64,000 nucleotides of DNA from Cupriavidus laharis. Its GTDB lineage: Bacteria > Pseudomonadota > Gammaproteobacteria > Burkholderiales > Burkholderiaceae. The notes under the pieces are model-generated. The model was not told the origin of the DNA, made no database searches, and saw only the letters and a program-made list of their open reading frames with translations. This document shows, piece after piece, positions 41,430-49,942 of the stretch (positions are counted from its first letter, which is position 1; the number at the start of each line of letters is the position of its first letter). The stretch covers positions 1 through 64,000 of the forward strand of contig NZ_CAJZAI010000015.1 in NCBI RefSeq assembly GCF_914271435.1, written 5' to 3'. The position numbers were made by a program, and so were the translations under genes.

Positions 41430-42527
41430 TTACTGCTCGTGACCTTCCTGGTCGACGTTGTGCAGGCGCTCGTCGAGCCGGATGTCGGGCTCGGCCAGCG
41501 CGGCGGCCTCTTCGGCCTTGATCGCGGCCAGGTGGTCCTTGATCGCGTAGATCAGCTCGCGGCAGCCTTCGCCGGTGAGTGCCGAGATCTGGAAGACCGG
41601 GCCCTTCCACTTGTAGCGCTTGATGAAATCCTTCGCACGCGCGAGGCGCTCTTCCTCGGGCACCATGTCGAGCTTGTTCAGCACGAGCCAGCGCGGCTTC
41701 TCGTAGAGCGTTTCGTCGTACTTCTTCAGCTCGTTGACGATGGCCTTGGCTTCCGCCACCGGGTCCACCGCTTCATCGAACGGCGCCAGGTCGACGATAT
41801 GCAGCAGCAGACCGGTGCGCTGCAGGTGGCGCAGGAACTGGTGGCCGAGTCCCGCACCCTCTGCCGCGCCTTCGATCAGGCCGGGGATGTCCGCCACCAC
41901 GAACGACTGTTCGTGGTCGACGCGCACCACGCCCAGGTTCGGGTGCAGCGTGGTGAACGGGTAGTCCGCCACCTTCGGGCGCGCGTTCGAGATATGCGAG
42001 ATGAACGTCGACTTGCCCGCGTTGGGCATGCCCAGCAGGCCGACGTCGGCCAGCACCTTGAGCTCCAGCTTGAGCATGCGGCGCTCGCCGGGCTTGCCGT
42101 CCACCTGCTGGCGCGGCGCACGGTTGGTACTGGACTTGAAATGCAGGTTGCCCCAGCCGCCCATGCCGCCCTCGGCCAGGCAGACCTTCTGGCCGTGCTC
42201 GGTCAGGTCGGCGACCAGCTCGCCGGTGTCCATGTCGGTAATCAGCGTGCCGACCGGCATGCGCAGCGTGATGTCGTCGCCAGCCGCGCCATAGCAGTCG
42301 GAGCCACGGCCATTCTCGCCGTTCTTTGCCACGTGCTTCTTGGCGTAGCGGAAGTCGATCAGCGTATTGATATTGCGGTCCGCGATGGCGAACACGCTGC
42401 CGCCCCGGCCACCGTCGCCGCCATCCGGACCACCGAAGGGCACAAACTTCTCGCGCCGGAACGAGGCGCTGCCATTGCCGCCGTTGCCGGCGATGGCTTC
42501 GATTCGGGCTTCGTCGATGAACTTCAT
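41430..42527 (-). CDS. obgE: Obg-family GTPase
   Basis: 365-residue GTPase for ribosome maturation and stress control. The glycine-rich Obg fold (residues 1-~158) starts MKFIDEARIEAIAGNGGNG. The G domain has G1 GMPNAGKST, G2/G3 DYPFTTLHPNLGVV and DIPGLIEGAAEGAGLGHQFLRH, G4 NKLDMVPEEE and G5 ISALTGEG. The tail is acidic. It follows rpmA after a terminator-like hairpin, an order (rplU-rpmA-obg) conserved across bacteria. Confidence 0.97.
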   Translation of the reverse strand: MKFIDEARIEAIAGNGGNGSASFRREKFVPFGGPDGGDGGRGGSVFAIADRNINTLIDFRYAKKHVAKNGENGRGSDCYGAAGDDITLRMPVGTLITDMDTGELVADLTEHGQKVCLAEGGMGGWGNLHFKSSTNRAPRQQVDGKPGERRMLKLELKVLADVGLLGMPNAGKSTFISHISNARPKVADYPFTTLHPNLGVVRVDHEQSFVVADIPGLIEGAAEGAGLGHQFLRHLQRTGLLLHIVDLAPFDEAVDPVAEAKAIVNELKKYDETLYEKPRWLVLNKLDMVPEEERLARAKDFIKRYKWKGPVFQISALTGEGCRELIYAIKDHLAAIKAEEAAALAEPDIRLDERLHNVDQEGHEQ

Positions 42528-42592
42528 GTTGGGTTTCCGTGGTGGACCGGGCTACCGACCGGCATTGGCAACTTGCATTGTCGCCAGAAATG

Positions 42593-42618
42593 AAAAAGCC
42601 CCGCAAGCATTGCGGGGC
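42593..42618 (-). terminator. terminator/attenuator between rpmA and obgE
   Basis: Minus-strand stem GCCCCGCAA (42618-42610) pairs with TTGCGGGGC (42606-42598), followed by U5 (42597-42593). It lies 23-48 bases after rpmA and upstream of obgE, so it probably makes ribosomal-protein transcripts more abundant than obgE. Confidence 0.82.
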
Positions 42619-42640
42619 CTTCTTGCTGCAAAGGCTGTTA

Positions 42641-42901
42641 TCAGGCCGCCGGAACGACGCTGACGTGCTGCTTCTTGGCAGGGCCCTTGACGGCGAATTG
42701 CACGTGGCCGTCGACCAGTGCAAACAGGGTGTGGTCCTTGCCCACGCCCACGTTGTCACCGGCGTGAACACGGGTGCCGCGTTGGCGGATGATGATGCCG
42801 CCGGCGTTGATGGCCTGGCCACCAAACACCTTCACGCCCAGACGCTTCGATTCGGAATCACGGCCGTTCCGCGTGGAACCGCCGCCTTTTTTCTGTGCCA
42901 T
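42641..42901 (-). CDS. rpmA: 50S ribosomal protein L27
   Basis: 86-residue L27, with the usual MAQKKGGGSTRNGRDSESK start, whose Lys/Gly-rich tail reaches the peptidyl-transferase centre, and GIIIRQRGTRVHAGDNVGVGKDHTLFAL. No Firmicutes-type cleaved N-terminal extension is present. It follows rplU by 39 bases in the same transcript. Confidence 0.98.
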   Translation of the reverse strand: MAQKKGGGSTRNGRDSESKRLGVKVFGGQAINAGGIIIRQRGTRVHAGDNVGVGKDHTLFALVDGHVQFAVKGPAKKQHVSVVPAA

Positions 42902-42940
42902 GACTTACTCCTGTCGCTTTACCGGGTTACGTTCGAATGA

Positions 42941-43252
42941 TCAGGCGTTGATCGCTTCGATGCGCAGCTCGGTGTAGTTCTGACGATGGCCCTGACGCTT
43001 CTGGTAGTGCTTGCGACGGCGCATCTTGAAGATCTTCACCTTGTCGTGACGACCTTGGGAGATAACGGTAGCTTTGACGGAAGCCCCGCTCACCAGCGGC
43101 GTACCAAACTTGATTTGGTCGCCGGCGCCCACTGCGAGCACCTGGTCGAGCGTGATTTCTGCGCCAATGTCTGCCGGTATCTGTTCTACTTTCAGTTTTT
43201 CGCCAGCAGCAACCTTGTATTGCTTGCCGCCGGTTTTTACGACCGCGTACAT
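42941..43252 (-). CDS. rplU: 50S ribosomal protein L21
   Basis: 103-residue L21, with MYAVVKTGGKQYKVAAGEKLKVEQI, VKIFKMRRRKHYQKRQGHRQ and TELRIEAI. Full normal length. The leader to the nearest -10-like element is about 320 bases and contains a short open frame (43470-43565). I did not recognise a known L21 leader structure. Confidence 0.98.
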   Translation of the reverse strand: MYAVVKTGGKQYKVAAGEKLKVEQIPADIGAEITLDQVLAVGAGDQIKFGTPLVSGASVKATVISQGRHDKVKIFKMRRRKHYQKRQGHRQNYTELRIEAINA

Positions 43253-43469
43253 TGTCGAACCTCTCGGATGTGAATAAAACGCCGATGGCCTGCACTGGAG
43301 CGCTTGCGCGCACGTTGAGGCCCGGTTATCTCCCGCCGGTCAGCACCCGTAAAACGGGCAAAGCAACCGGAGGAAACCGCATATTGTAAACGAGACGGCG
43401 GAAAAACGCAAAGAAAACAGGCACATAGCCTGCCCGGCGACGCCTTGCGCACTTCTGCGCGGGCGAGGA

Positions 43470-43565
43470 TCAGGTCAGATCGGCCAGCAGGAAGCCCGCC
43501 AGTGCGGCAAACGCCACCCACAATGCCGTGCGACGGATACTGCGGCGGGACATGGGCTTGTTCAT
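43470..43565 (-). CDS. possible small membrane protein upstream of rplU
   Basis: 31-codon frame starting MNKPMSRRSIRRTALW, with a positive N-terminus followed by a single hydrophobic segment (TALWVAFAALAGFLLADL), the layout of a small inner-membrane protein. A perfect TATAAT on the minus strand (43577-43572) ends 6 bases before the ATG, so transcription would start at or next to the start codon and the message would be leaderless. It is not known whether it is translated. It may merely occupy the rplU leader. No family recognised. Confidence 0.4.
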   Translation of the reverse strand: MNKPMSRRSIRRTALWVAFAALAGFLLADLT

Positions 43566-43571
43566 GTCCGG

Positions 43572-43577
43572 ATTATA
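43572..43577 (-). promoter_or_regulatory. candidate -10 for rplU-rpmA-obgE operon
   Basis: Perfect TATAAT on the minus strand, the only strong -10-like hexamer seen upstream of rplU. No consensus -35 at 16-18 bases. Confidence 0.45.
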
Positions 43578-43641
43578 GTCCGCCAGCCGCGCACATCCCC
43601 CGAACGGGACAGGCATTGGCATGAACCACGTTGGCATCGCA

Positions 43642-43647
43642 TATAAT
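43642..43647 (+). promoter_or_regulatory. candidate -10 of ispB promoter
   Basis: Perfect TATAAT 29 bases before the proposed TTG start of ispB. It lies downstream of an in-frame ATG at 43631, which argues against that ATG being the start. Confidence 0.55.
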
Positions 43648-43675
43648 CGTCCGGTTTTGCGTAACGGTGATCATC

Positions 43676-44653
43676 TTGACCCAGCCTTCCGCCACTGCCT
43701 TGCTTGCCCCCGTCGCTGCAGACATGCGCGCGGTCGATGCGGTCATCCGTCAACGGCTGTCTTCCGAAGTCCCGCTGATCGAGCAGATCGGTGAATACAT
43801 CATCGGCGCCGGCGGCAAGCGCCTGCGCCCGGTGATCCTGCTGCTGTCGGCGCGCGCCTTCGGCTACGACGGCAACCGCCACCATGAGCTGGCCGCGGTG
43901 GTGGAGTTCATCCACACCGCCACGCTGCTGCATGACGACGTGGTCGACGAATCCGAGCTGCGCCGCGGCCGCCAGACGGCCAATGCGGTGTTCGGCAATG
44001 CCGCCAGCGTGCTGGTGGGCGACTTCCTCTATTCGCGTGCGTTCCAGATGATGGTCGATGCGGGCAGCATGCGCATCATGGAGATCCTTTCCAACGCGAC
44101 CAACGTGATCGCCGAGGGTGAAGTGCTGCAGTTGCTGAACATGCACGACCCCGACGTCACCATCGAGCGCTACCTGCAGGTGATCCGCTACAAGACGGCC
44201 AAGCTGTTCGAGGCCTCGGCGCAGCTTGGCGCCGTACTGGCCGGCGCGGATGCCGCCATGGAAGAAGCGGCAGCCGAGTACGGCCGCCGCATCGGCACCG
44301 CGTTCCAGCTCATCGACGACATGCTGGACTACACCGCCAGCGCCGAGCAGATGGGCAAGAACGCCGGCGACGACCTGCGCGAAGGCAAGCCCACGCTGCC
44401 GCTGCTGCATCTGCTGGAGTACGGCACACCGGAGCAGCGCGCACTGGCACGCGAAGCCATCGTGCAGGGCGGCACCGAGCATTTCGACGCAGTGTTCTCG
44501 GCCATCCATGCCAGCGGCGCGCTGGAAGTCACGTTCGAAGCCGCACGCCGCGAGGCCGAGGCCGCAGAGAAAGCCGCGCAGCAGTTCCCGGCGTCGGAAC
44601 TCAAGGACACGCTGATTGCGCTGTGCGCGTTCTCGCTGCAGCGGCAATCCTGA
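43676..44653 (+). CDS. ispB: octaprenyl diphosphate synthase
   Basis: 325-residue trans-polyprenyl synthase that makes the ubiquinone side chain. The first Asp-rich motif is LLHDDVVDESELRRG (DDxxD), the second QLIDDMLDYTASAEQMGKNAGDDL; GGKRLRPVILLL binds the homoallylic substrate. I choose TTG 43676 as start because GGTGA (43666-43670) is well spaced from it and the promoter -10 lies at 43642-43647. GTG 43667 is an alternative. It is divergent from the rplU operon and followed by a tRNA gene. Confidence 0.95.
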   Translation: MTQPSATALLAPVAADMRAVDAVIRQRLSSEVPLIEQIGEYIIGAGGKRLRPVILLLSARAFGYDGNRHHELAAVVEFIHTATLLHDDVVDESELRRGRQTANAVFGNAASVLVGDFLYSRAFQMMVDAGSMRIMEILSNATNVIAEGEVLQLLNMHDPDVTIERYLQVIRYKTAKLFEASAQLGAVLAGADAAMEEAAAEYGRRIGTAFQLIDDMLDYTASAEQMGKNAGDDLREGKPTLPLLHLLEYGTPEQRALAREAIVQGGTEHFDAVFSAIHASGALEVTFEAARREAEAAEKAAQQFPASELKDTLIALCAFSLQRQS

Positions 44654-44745
44654 AATTGCCGGCACCCTCTTCCCATTCGGAAAAAACGCTGTTAGACTTA
44701 CATTCTTTGCTGCTGACCGCCAACGTTGGCAACAAAATCAGAATT

Positions 44746-44822
44746 CGGGGTGTAGCTTAGCCTGGTAGAGCGCTACGTTCGGGACGTAGAGGCCGGAGGT
44801 TCGAATCCTCTCACCCCGACCA
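44746..44822 (+). tRNA. tRNA-Pro (anticodon CGG)
   Basis: 77 bases that fold as a full cloverleaf. Acceptor stem CGGGGTG (44746-44752) pairs with CACCCCG (44812-44818), then A and an encoded CCA. The anticodon arm CTACG-TTCGGGA-CGTAG gives anticodon CGG, reading CCG, and the T-arm loop is TTCGAAT. CCG is the commonest proline codon in GC-rich genomes. Confidence 0.97.
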
Positions 44823-44857
44823 GAATTCATGGTCATGCCGTACCTGGCCAGCAAGAA

Positions 44858-44884
44858 GCCGCACAGCGATGTGCGGCTTTTTTG
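44858..44884 (+). terminator. intrinsic terminator after tRNA-Pro
   Basis: GCCGCAC (44858-44864) pairs with GTGCGGC (44871-44877), followed by a T6 run. It lies 36 bases after the tRNA. Confidence 0.85.
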
Positions 44885-45095
44885 TTTTCCTGATCGCCTT
44901 CATCGCGGCGCCGGTCTCCGCCCTTCCCTCGCCCCCACATTCCCCGCGCTAGTAGGGTTGCGCCCGTGTCGCACAAATGCCGACACCGCCAGTTGTCGCC
45001 TTTACAAAAAGTGACCCCGGCGGCAAACTGCGCCGATCCGGGGCCCATGGCCCCGACCGGCGCCCCCGGGCGCATCGCACCACCTGGTTCCTGCC

Positions 45096-46826
45096 ATGAC
45101 ACTTGGTCTCGCCCTTGCCCAGAGCCGTCGTATCGCGCCCGCGCTGCTCGCCCAACTGGAGCAGTCGGCGCGCGAAAAGAAGACGCAGCTGATCGACGAG
45201 ATCGTTGGCAGCGGCACCATGAGCGCGCACGACGTCGCGCTGTTCGCGGCCGACAAGTACCAGCTGCCGCTGCTCGACCTGGCTCAGTACAACCTGAACA
45301 AGGTGCCGCCCGCGCTGGCCGGCAACCGCGAATTCCACGCCCATCGCCTGCTGCCGCTGGGCCGGCGCGAGAACCGCCTGGTGGTGGGGATGTCGGACCC
45401 GTCCAACCAGGCCGGGCTCGACGCCATCAAGCAGAAGTACAACCTGCCGATGGAAACCGTGGTGGTGGAGCACGACAAGCTGATGAAGCATGTGCGCTCC
45501 GCCGGCGAAGCGGCGGGCACGCTCAAGGACGTCGCCCCCGGCATGTCCGCCGAGCGCAAGCTGATCGAGTACGACCCGGTGGCCTCCACGGGCGCGCAGC
45601 GCAACCGCACTGGCACCGGCAGCGACATCGACGACGCGCCGGTGGTGCGCTTCCTGCAGAAACTGCTGACCGAGGCCTTCCACCGTGGCGCATCGGACCT
45701 GCATTTCGAGCCGTTCGAGACCTTCTACCGCGTCCGCTTCCGCGTGGACGGGGTGCTGCAGGAGGTAGCGCGCCCGCCACTGGATATCCGCGACAAGATC
45801 GCCACCCGCATCAAGGTGCTGTCGCGCCTGGACATCTCCGAAAAGCGCGTGCCGCAGGACGGCCGCATGAAGCTGCTGCTCGCGCTGCCGCAGGAAAAGG
45901 ATGCCAAGGAAGTCGTCGAGAAAGCGGTGGACTTCCGCGTGTCGACGCTGCCCACGCTCTTCGGCGAGAAGATCGTGATGCGTATCCTGGAATCGTCGTC
46001 CGACAAGCTGGACATCGACCAGCTCGGCTACGAGCCCGAGCAGAAGGCACTGCTGATGGAGACGATCAAGCGTCCCTACGGCATGATCCTGGTCACCGGC
46101 CCGACCGGCAGCGGCAAGACCGTGTCGCTCTATACCTTCCTGAACCTGCTGAACCAGGGCGACATCAATATCTCGACGGCGGAAGACCCAGCCGAAATCC
46201 AGCTGCCCGGCATCAACCAGGTCAACGTCAACGACAAGGCCGGCCTGACCTTTGCCGCGGCGCTGCGCTCGTTCCTGCGGCAGGATCCGGACATCATCAT
46301 GGTCGGCGAAATCCGCGACCTGGAGACCGCCGATATCTCGATCAAGGCCGCGCAGACCGGCCACCTGGTGCTGTCCACGCTGCATACGAACGACGCGCCC
46401 ACTACGCTGACGCGCCTGATGAACATGGGCGTGGCGCCGTTCAACATTGCCTCGAGCGTGCTGCTGATCACGGCGCAGCGCCTGGCGCGGCGGCTGTGCA
46501 CGTGCAAGCGGCCGGGCACGATCCCGCGCGAGGCGCTGCTCGACGCGGGGTTCAAAGAGCACCAGATCGACGGCAGCTGGCAGCCTTACCATCCGGTCGG
46601 CTGCGAGCGCTGCAATGGCAGCGGCTACAAGGGGCGCTGCGGCATCTACCAGGTCATGCCGATCACCGAGGCGATGCAGCAGATCATCCTGTCGCACGGC
46701 ACGGCGCTGCAGATTGCCGAGCAGGCCCGGCGCGACGGCGTGCTATCGTTGCGGGAAGCCGGCTTGCTGAAGGTCAGGCAGGGGGTCACGTCACTCGAAG
46801 AAGTGCTGGCCACCACCAATACGTAA
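45096..46826 (+). CDS. pilB: type IV pilus assembly ATPase PilB
   Basis: 576-residue hexameric ATPase powering pilus extension. An N-terminal MshEN/T2SSE-N domain (residues ~30-150) contains FHAHRLLPLGRRENRLVVGMSDP. The ATPase domain has Walker A ILVTGPTGSGKTVSLYTFL, an Asp box TAEDPAE, Walker B DPDIIMVGEIRDLETADIS and a His box LVLSTLHTNDA. A zinc tetracysteine motif (CTCKRPG ... CERCNGSGYKGRCG) is typical of PilB/GspE and absent from PilT. It heads a pilBCD unit; pilC follows by 35 bases. Confidence 0.97.
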   Translation: MTLGLALAQSRRIAPALLAQLEQSAREKKTQLIDEIVGSGTMSAHDVALFAADKYQLPLLDLAQYNLNKVPPALAGNREFHAHRLLPLGRRENRLVVGMSDPSNQAGLDAIKQKYNLPMETVVVEHDKLMKHVRSAGEAAGTLKDVAPGMSAERKLIEYDPVASTGAQRNRTGTGSDIDDAPVVRFLQKLLTEAFHRGASDLHFEPFETFYRVRFRVDGVLQEVARPPLDIRDKIATRIKVLSRLDISEKRVPQDGRMKLLLALPQEKDAKEVVEKAVDFRVSTLPTLFGEKIVMRILESSSDKLDIDQLGYEPEQKALLMETIKRPYGMILVTGPTGSGKTVSLYTFLNLLNQGDINISTAEDPAEIQLPGINQVNVNDKAGLTFAAALRSFLRQDPDIIMVGEIRDLETADISIKAAQTGHLVLSTLHTNDAPTTLTRLMNMGVAPFNIASSVLLITAQRLARRLCTCKRPGTIPREALLDAGFKEHQIDGSWQPYHPVGCERCNGSGYKGRCGIYQVMPITEAMQQIILSHGTALQIAEQARRDGVLSLREAGLLKVRQGVTSLEEVLATTNT

Positions 46827-46861
46827 AACTACAGACAAATAATTAATGTCGGGGGTCGAAC

Positions 46862-48136
46862 ATGGCAACGCGCGCACCATCTGCGGGCGCACGGGCGGCA
46901 GTGCCGCCACGCGCGAAAGCAGGACGAGCAGGACGTAAAGCACCCACGCAGTACATCTTCGAGTGGGAAGGCAAGGACCGCAAGGGCAAGACGTTCACCG
47001 GGGAACAGCGGGCCGAGAACCAGGCCGAGGTCACGGCGGCATTGCGCAAGCAGGGCCTCACCGTGGTCAAGATGAAGAAGCGCAAGGCTGCGCGCGGCAA
47101 GAAGATCACCGAGAAGGACATCGCGTATTTCACGCGCCAGCTCTCGACCATGCTGAAGGCGGGCATCCCGCTGCTGCAGTCGATCGACATCATCGCGCGC
47201 GGCCACGCCAACCCGAACTTCACGCAGCTGCTGTCCGACATCCGCTTCGACATCGAGGCCGGCAGCAGCATGGCGGCGGCCTTCCGCCGCCACCCGCGCT
47301 ACTTCGACACGCTGTATTGCAACCTGATCGACGCCGGCGAACAGGGCGGTATCCTCGATTCCCTGCTGGAGCGCCTGTCGCTCTACATGGAAAAGACCAT
47401 CGCGCTGAAAGGCCAGATCAAGTCCGCGATGATCTACCCGATCGCGGTGCTGACCGTGGCCTTTGCCGTGACGGTGATCCTGATGCTGTTCGTGATCCCC
47501 GCCTTCAAGGGCGTGTTCTCGAGTTTCGGCGCCAACCTGCCTGCGCCGACGCTGGTCGTGATCGCGATCTCTGACTTCTTCGTTTCGTACTGGTACCTCG
47601 TCATTGGCTTGCCGGTGGGCGCCATTGCCTTCTACCTGCGTGCCTTGAAGAAATCGGAAAAGGTGCAGCGCAGCACCGACCGCATACTGCTGAAGATGCC
47701 CATCTTCGGCAGCCTGTTCCGCAAGGCCGTGATCGCACGCTGGACGCGCACGCTCGCCACCATGTTCGCCGCGGGTACGCCGCTGGTGGAATCGATGGAA
47801 TCCGTGGCGGGCGCGGCTGGCAACTGGGTCTACTACGACGCCACGCGCGAGATCGAGCAGGCCGTGCGCATCGGTACCAGCCTGACCAACGCGATGCAGG
47901 CCACGCACGTGTTCGACAACATGGTGCTGCAGATGACCCAGATCGGCGAGGAATCGGGTGCGCTGGACAATATGCTGATCAAGGTGGCGGAGTTCTACGA
48001 GCGTGAGGTCGATGATGCCGTGGCGGCCATCTCGAGCCTGATCGAGCCGCTGATCATCGTGGTGCTGGGCGTGCTCATCGGCGGCATGGTGGTCGCGATG
48101 TACCTGCCGATCTTCAAGCTGGGACAGGTGGTGTAA
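46862..48136 (+). CDS. pilC: type IV pilus inner-membrane platform protein PilC
   Basis: 424-residue polytopic membrane protein of the T2SSF family, the platform that links PilB to pilin assembly. The basic cytoplasmic N-terminus is followed by two homologous T2SSF domains (about 90-215 and 290-415). FTRQLSTMLKAGIPLLQSIDII begins the first, ARWTRTLATMFAAGTPLVESM the second. Hydrophobic helices are AVLTVAFAVTVILMLFVIPAF and LIEPLIIVVLGVLIGGMVVAMYLP. Three bases separate it from pilD. Confidence 0.96.
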   Translation: MATRAPSAGARAAVPPRAKAGRAGRKAPTQYIFEWEGKDRKGKTFTGEQRAENQAEVTAALRKQGLTVVKMKKRKAARGKKITEKDIAYFTRQLSTMLKAGIPLLQSIDIIARGHANPNFTQLLSDIRFDIEAGSSMAAAFRRHPRYFDTLYCNLIDAGEQGGILDSLLERLSLYMEKTIALKGQIKSAMIYPIAVLTVAFAVTVILMLFVIPAFKGVFSSFGANLPAPTLVVIAISDFFVSYWYLVIGLPVGAIAFYLRALKKSEKVQRSTDRILLKMPIFGSLFRKAVIARWTRTLATMFAAGTPLVESMESVAGAAGNWVYYDATREIEQAVRIGTSLTNAMQATHVFDNMVLQMTQIGEESGALDNMLIKVAEFYEREVDDAVAAISSLIEPLIIVVLGVLIGGMVVAMYLPIFKLGQVV

Positions 48137-48139
48137 TTG

Positions 48140-49036
48140 ATGAATCCGGCATTTCCCGCCGGCGGCGCCTCCGGGCTGGCTGCGCTGCCGGCACTCGCCG
48201 CGCTGCCGCCGTCGTTCCTGATAGTGGCAGCGGCCATCCTCGGCCTGCTGGTGGGCAGCTTCCTGAACGTGGTAATCCACCGGCTGCCGCGCATGATGGA
48301 GTACGACGAGGCCAACTACATCGCCGAACTGCGCGGCGACCCGCAGCCCTACCCTGAGCGCTACAACCTGATGGTGCCGCGCTCGGCCTGCCCGCACTGC
48401 GGCCATGCCATCGCGGCCTGGGAAAATATCCCGGTCATCAGCTACCTTTTCCTGCTCGGCCGCTGCTCGTCGTGCAAGGTGCCGATCGGCGTGCGCTACC
48501 CGCTGGTGGAACTGGCCTGCGGCGTGCTGAGCGCGCTGGCGGCGTGGCACTTCGGTCCGGCCTGGCAGGGCGTGGCTGCGCTGCTGCTGCTGTGGGCACT
48601 GCTGGCGCTAACGATGATCGATGCCGATACGCAACTGCTGCCCGACCAGATCACGCTGCCGCTGGTGTGGCTGGGCTTGCTGCTCAACCTGGGCGGGCTG
48701 TTCGTGCCGCTTGCCGACGCGGTGATCGGCGCCGTGGCGGGCTACCTGCTGCTGTGGTCCGCTTACTGGGCGTTCAAGCTGGTGCGCGGCAAGGAAGGCA
48801 TGGGCTATGGCGACTTCAAGCTCATGGCCGCGCTGGGCGCGTGGTTCGGCTGGCAGGCGCTGCCGGCGCTGGTGCTGCTGTCATCGGTGGTCGGCGTGGT
48901 GTTCGGCGTGGCCAATATCGCGCTGCGCCGCCAGGGCCGCGACACGCCATTCCCGTTCGGCCCCTTCATTGCCGGCGCCGGCGTGCTGGTACTGTTCTTC
49001 GGGCCGGGCGTACTGCCGCTGCTGCCCGCGCCCTGA
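48140..49036 (+). CDS. pilD: prepilin peptidase / N-methyltransferase
   Basis: 298-residue bifunctional aspartyl protease and methyltransferase that matures type IV pilins and type II pseudopilins. A zinc-binding four-cysteine motif (SACPHCGHAI ... CSSCKV) lies near residues 85-120. The catalytic Asp residues are in LTMIDADTQLLPDQ and GYGDFKLMAALGAW. GSFLNVVIHRLP near the N-terminus is a family hallmark. ATG 48140 is used; the frame opens with a TTG one codon earlier. It completes pilBCD; coaE follows after 65 bases. Confidence 0.96.
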   Translation: MNPAFPAGGASGLAALPALAALPPSFLIVAAAILGLLVGSFLNVVIHRLPRMMEYDEANYIAELRGDPQPYPERYNLMVPRSACPHCGHAIAAWENIPVISYLFLLGRCSSCKVPIGVRYPLVELACGVLSALAAWHFGPAWQGVAALLLLWALLALTMIDADTQLLPDQITLPLVWLGLLLNLGGLFVPLADAVIGAVAGYLLLWSAYWAFKLVRGKEGMGYGDFKLMAALGAWFGWQALPALVLLSSVVGVVFGVANIALRRQGRDTPFPFGPFIAGAGVLVLFFGPGVLPLLPAP

Positions 49037-49101
49037 GCCGCCAGCGGCCAGCGGTCCGCCAAGCTGGTATCGTTGGGGACATTGCACCCACGGAACCTCA
49101 C

Positions 49102-49728
49102 ATGCTGGAGATCGGACTGACTGGCGGCATCGGCAGCGGCAAGACGCGCGTGGCCGACATGTTCGCCGCGCGCGGCGCCGCCATCATCGACACTGACCTG
49201 CTGGCCCACGAGATCACCGCCCCGGGCGGACAGGCCATTCCCGCACTGGTCGAGGCCTTCGGCCCGCAGTGCCTGCGCCCCGACGGCGCCATGGACCGCG
49301 ACGCCATGCGCGCGCTGGTCTTTGCCGATCCCGCCGCCAAGGCAAGGCTGGAAGGCATCACCCATCCGCTGATCCGCTCGCTGACCACGGCACGCGCCAA
49401 GGCAATCGCTGACGCTGGCGAGCATCCATACCTGATCTACGTCGTGCCGCTGCTGGTCGAATCCGGCGCATGGGTCCAGCGCGTCGGCCGCGTGCTGGTG
49501 GTGGATTGCACCGAGGACACGCAGATCGCGCGCGTCATGGCGCGCAACGGCTTCAGCCGGGAGCAGGTGCAGGCCATCATGGCAAAGCAGGCCACGCGTG
49601 CCCAGCGACTTGCCGTGGCCAACGATGTGATCGACAACGACGGGCCGGTCGAAGCACTGGCGGCGCAGGTGGACCGGCTGGACCAGACCTATCGGGCACT
49701 GTCCGCCGCCGGCGTCACGCAGGCCTGA
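49102..49728 (+). CDS. coaE: dephospho-CoA kinase
   Basis: 208-residue P-loop kinase for the last step of CoA synthesis. Walker A is MLEIGLTGGIGSGKTRVADMF; IIDTDLLAHEITAPG, ITHPLIRS and VDCTEDTQIARVMARNGFSREQ (lid) match the family. pilD-coaE-zapD-yacG is a conserved order in beta- and gamma-proteobacteria. Confidence 0.96.
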   Translation: MLEIGLTGGIGSGKTRVADMFAARGAAIIDTDLLAHEITAPGGQAIPALVEAFGPQCLRPDGAMDRDAMRALVFADPAAKARLEGITHPLIRSLTTARAKAIADAGEHPYLIYVVPLLVESGAWVQRVGRVLVVDCTEDTQIARVMARNGFSREQVQAIMAKQATRAQRLAVANDVIDNDGPVEALAAQVDRLDQTYRALSAAGVTQA

Positions 49729-49942
49729 CGCAGGGCACGAGCAGGCACCAGCGTGAGCGGGAACACGGCGCATCATGCACATTGCATTGTCCTCGCAGCC
49801 CGTCTCGCATAGAATGCGCTGGAACATGACGCGAAATGCGTGGAGAGACGTAGCTTCCACGCATTCCTGACGTTCCCCGGGCCACGCCCGCACCGGGACG
49901 CTCCAACAGGGGCGCCGCCTCAGCGCTGCACGGACATAGCAC

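Noticed and set aside
42941..43569. A known L21 autoregulatory leader before rplU
   Set aside because: I could not identify the defined secondary structure; the described L21 leaders are from other phyla.
43631..43633. ATG as start of ispB
   Set aside because: It lies upstream of the best -10 element (43642-43647) and encodes a non-conserved extension. TTG 43676 with GGTGA fits better.
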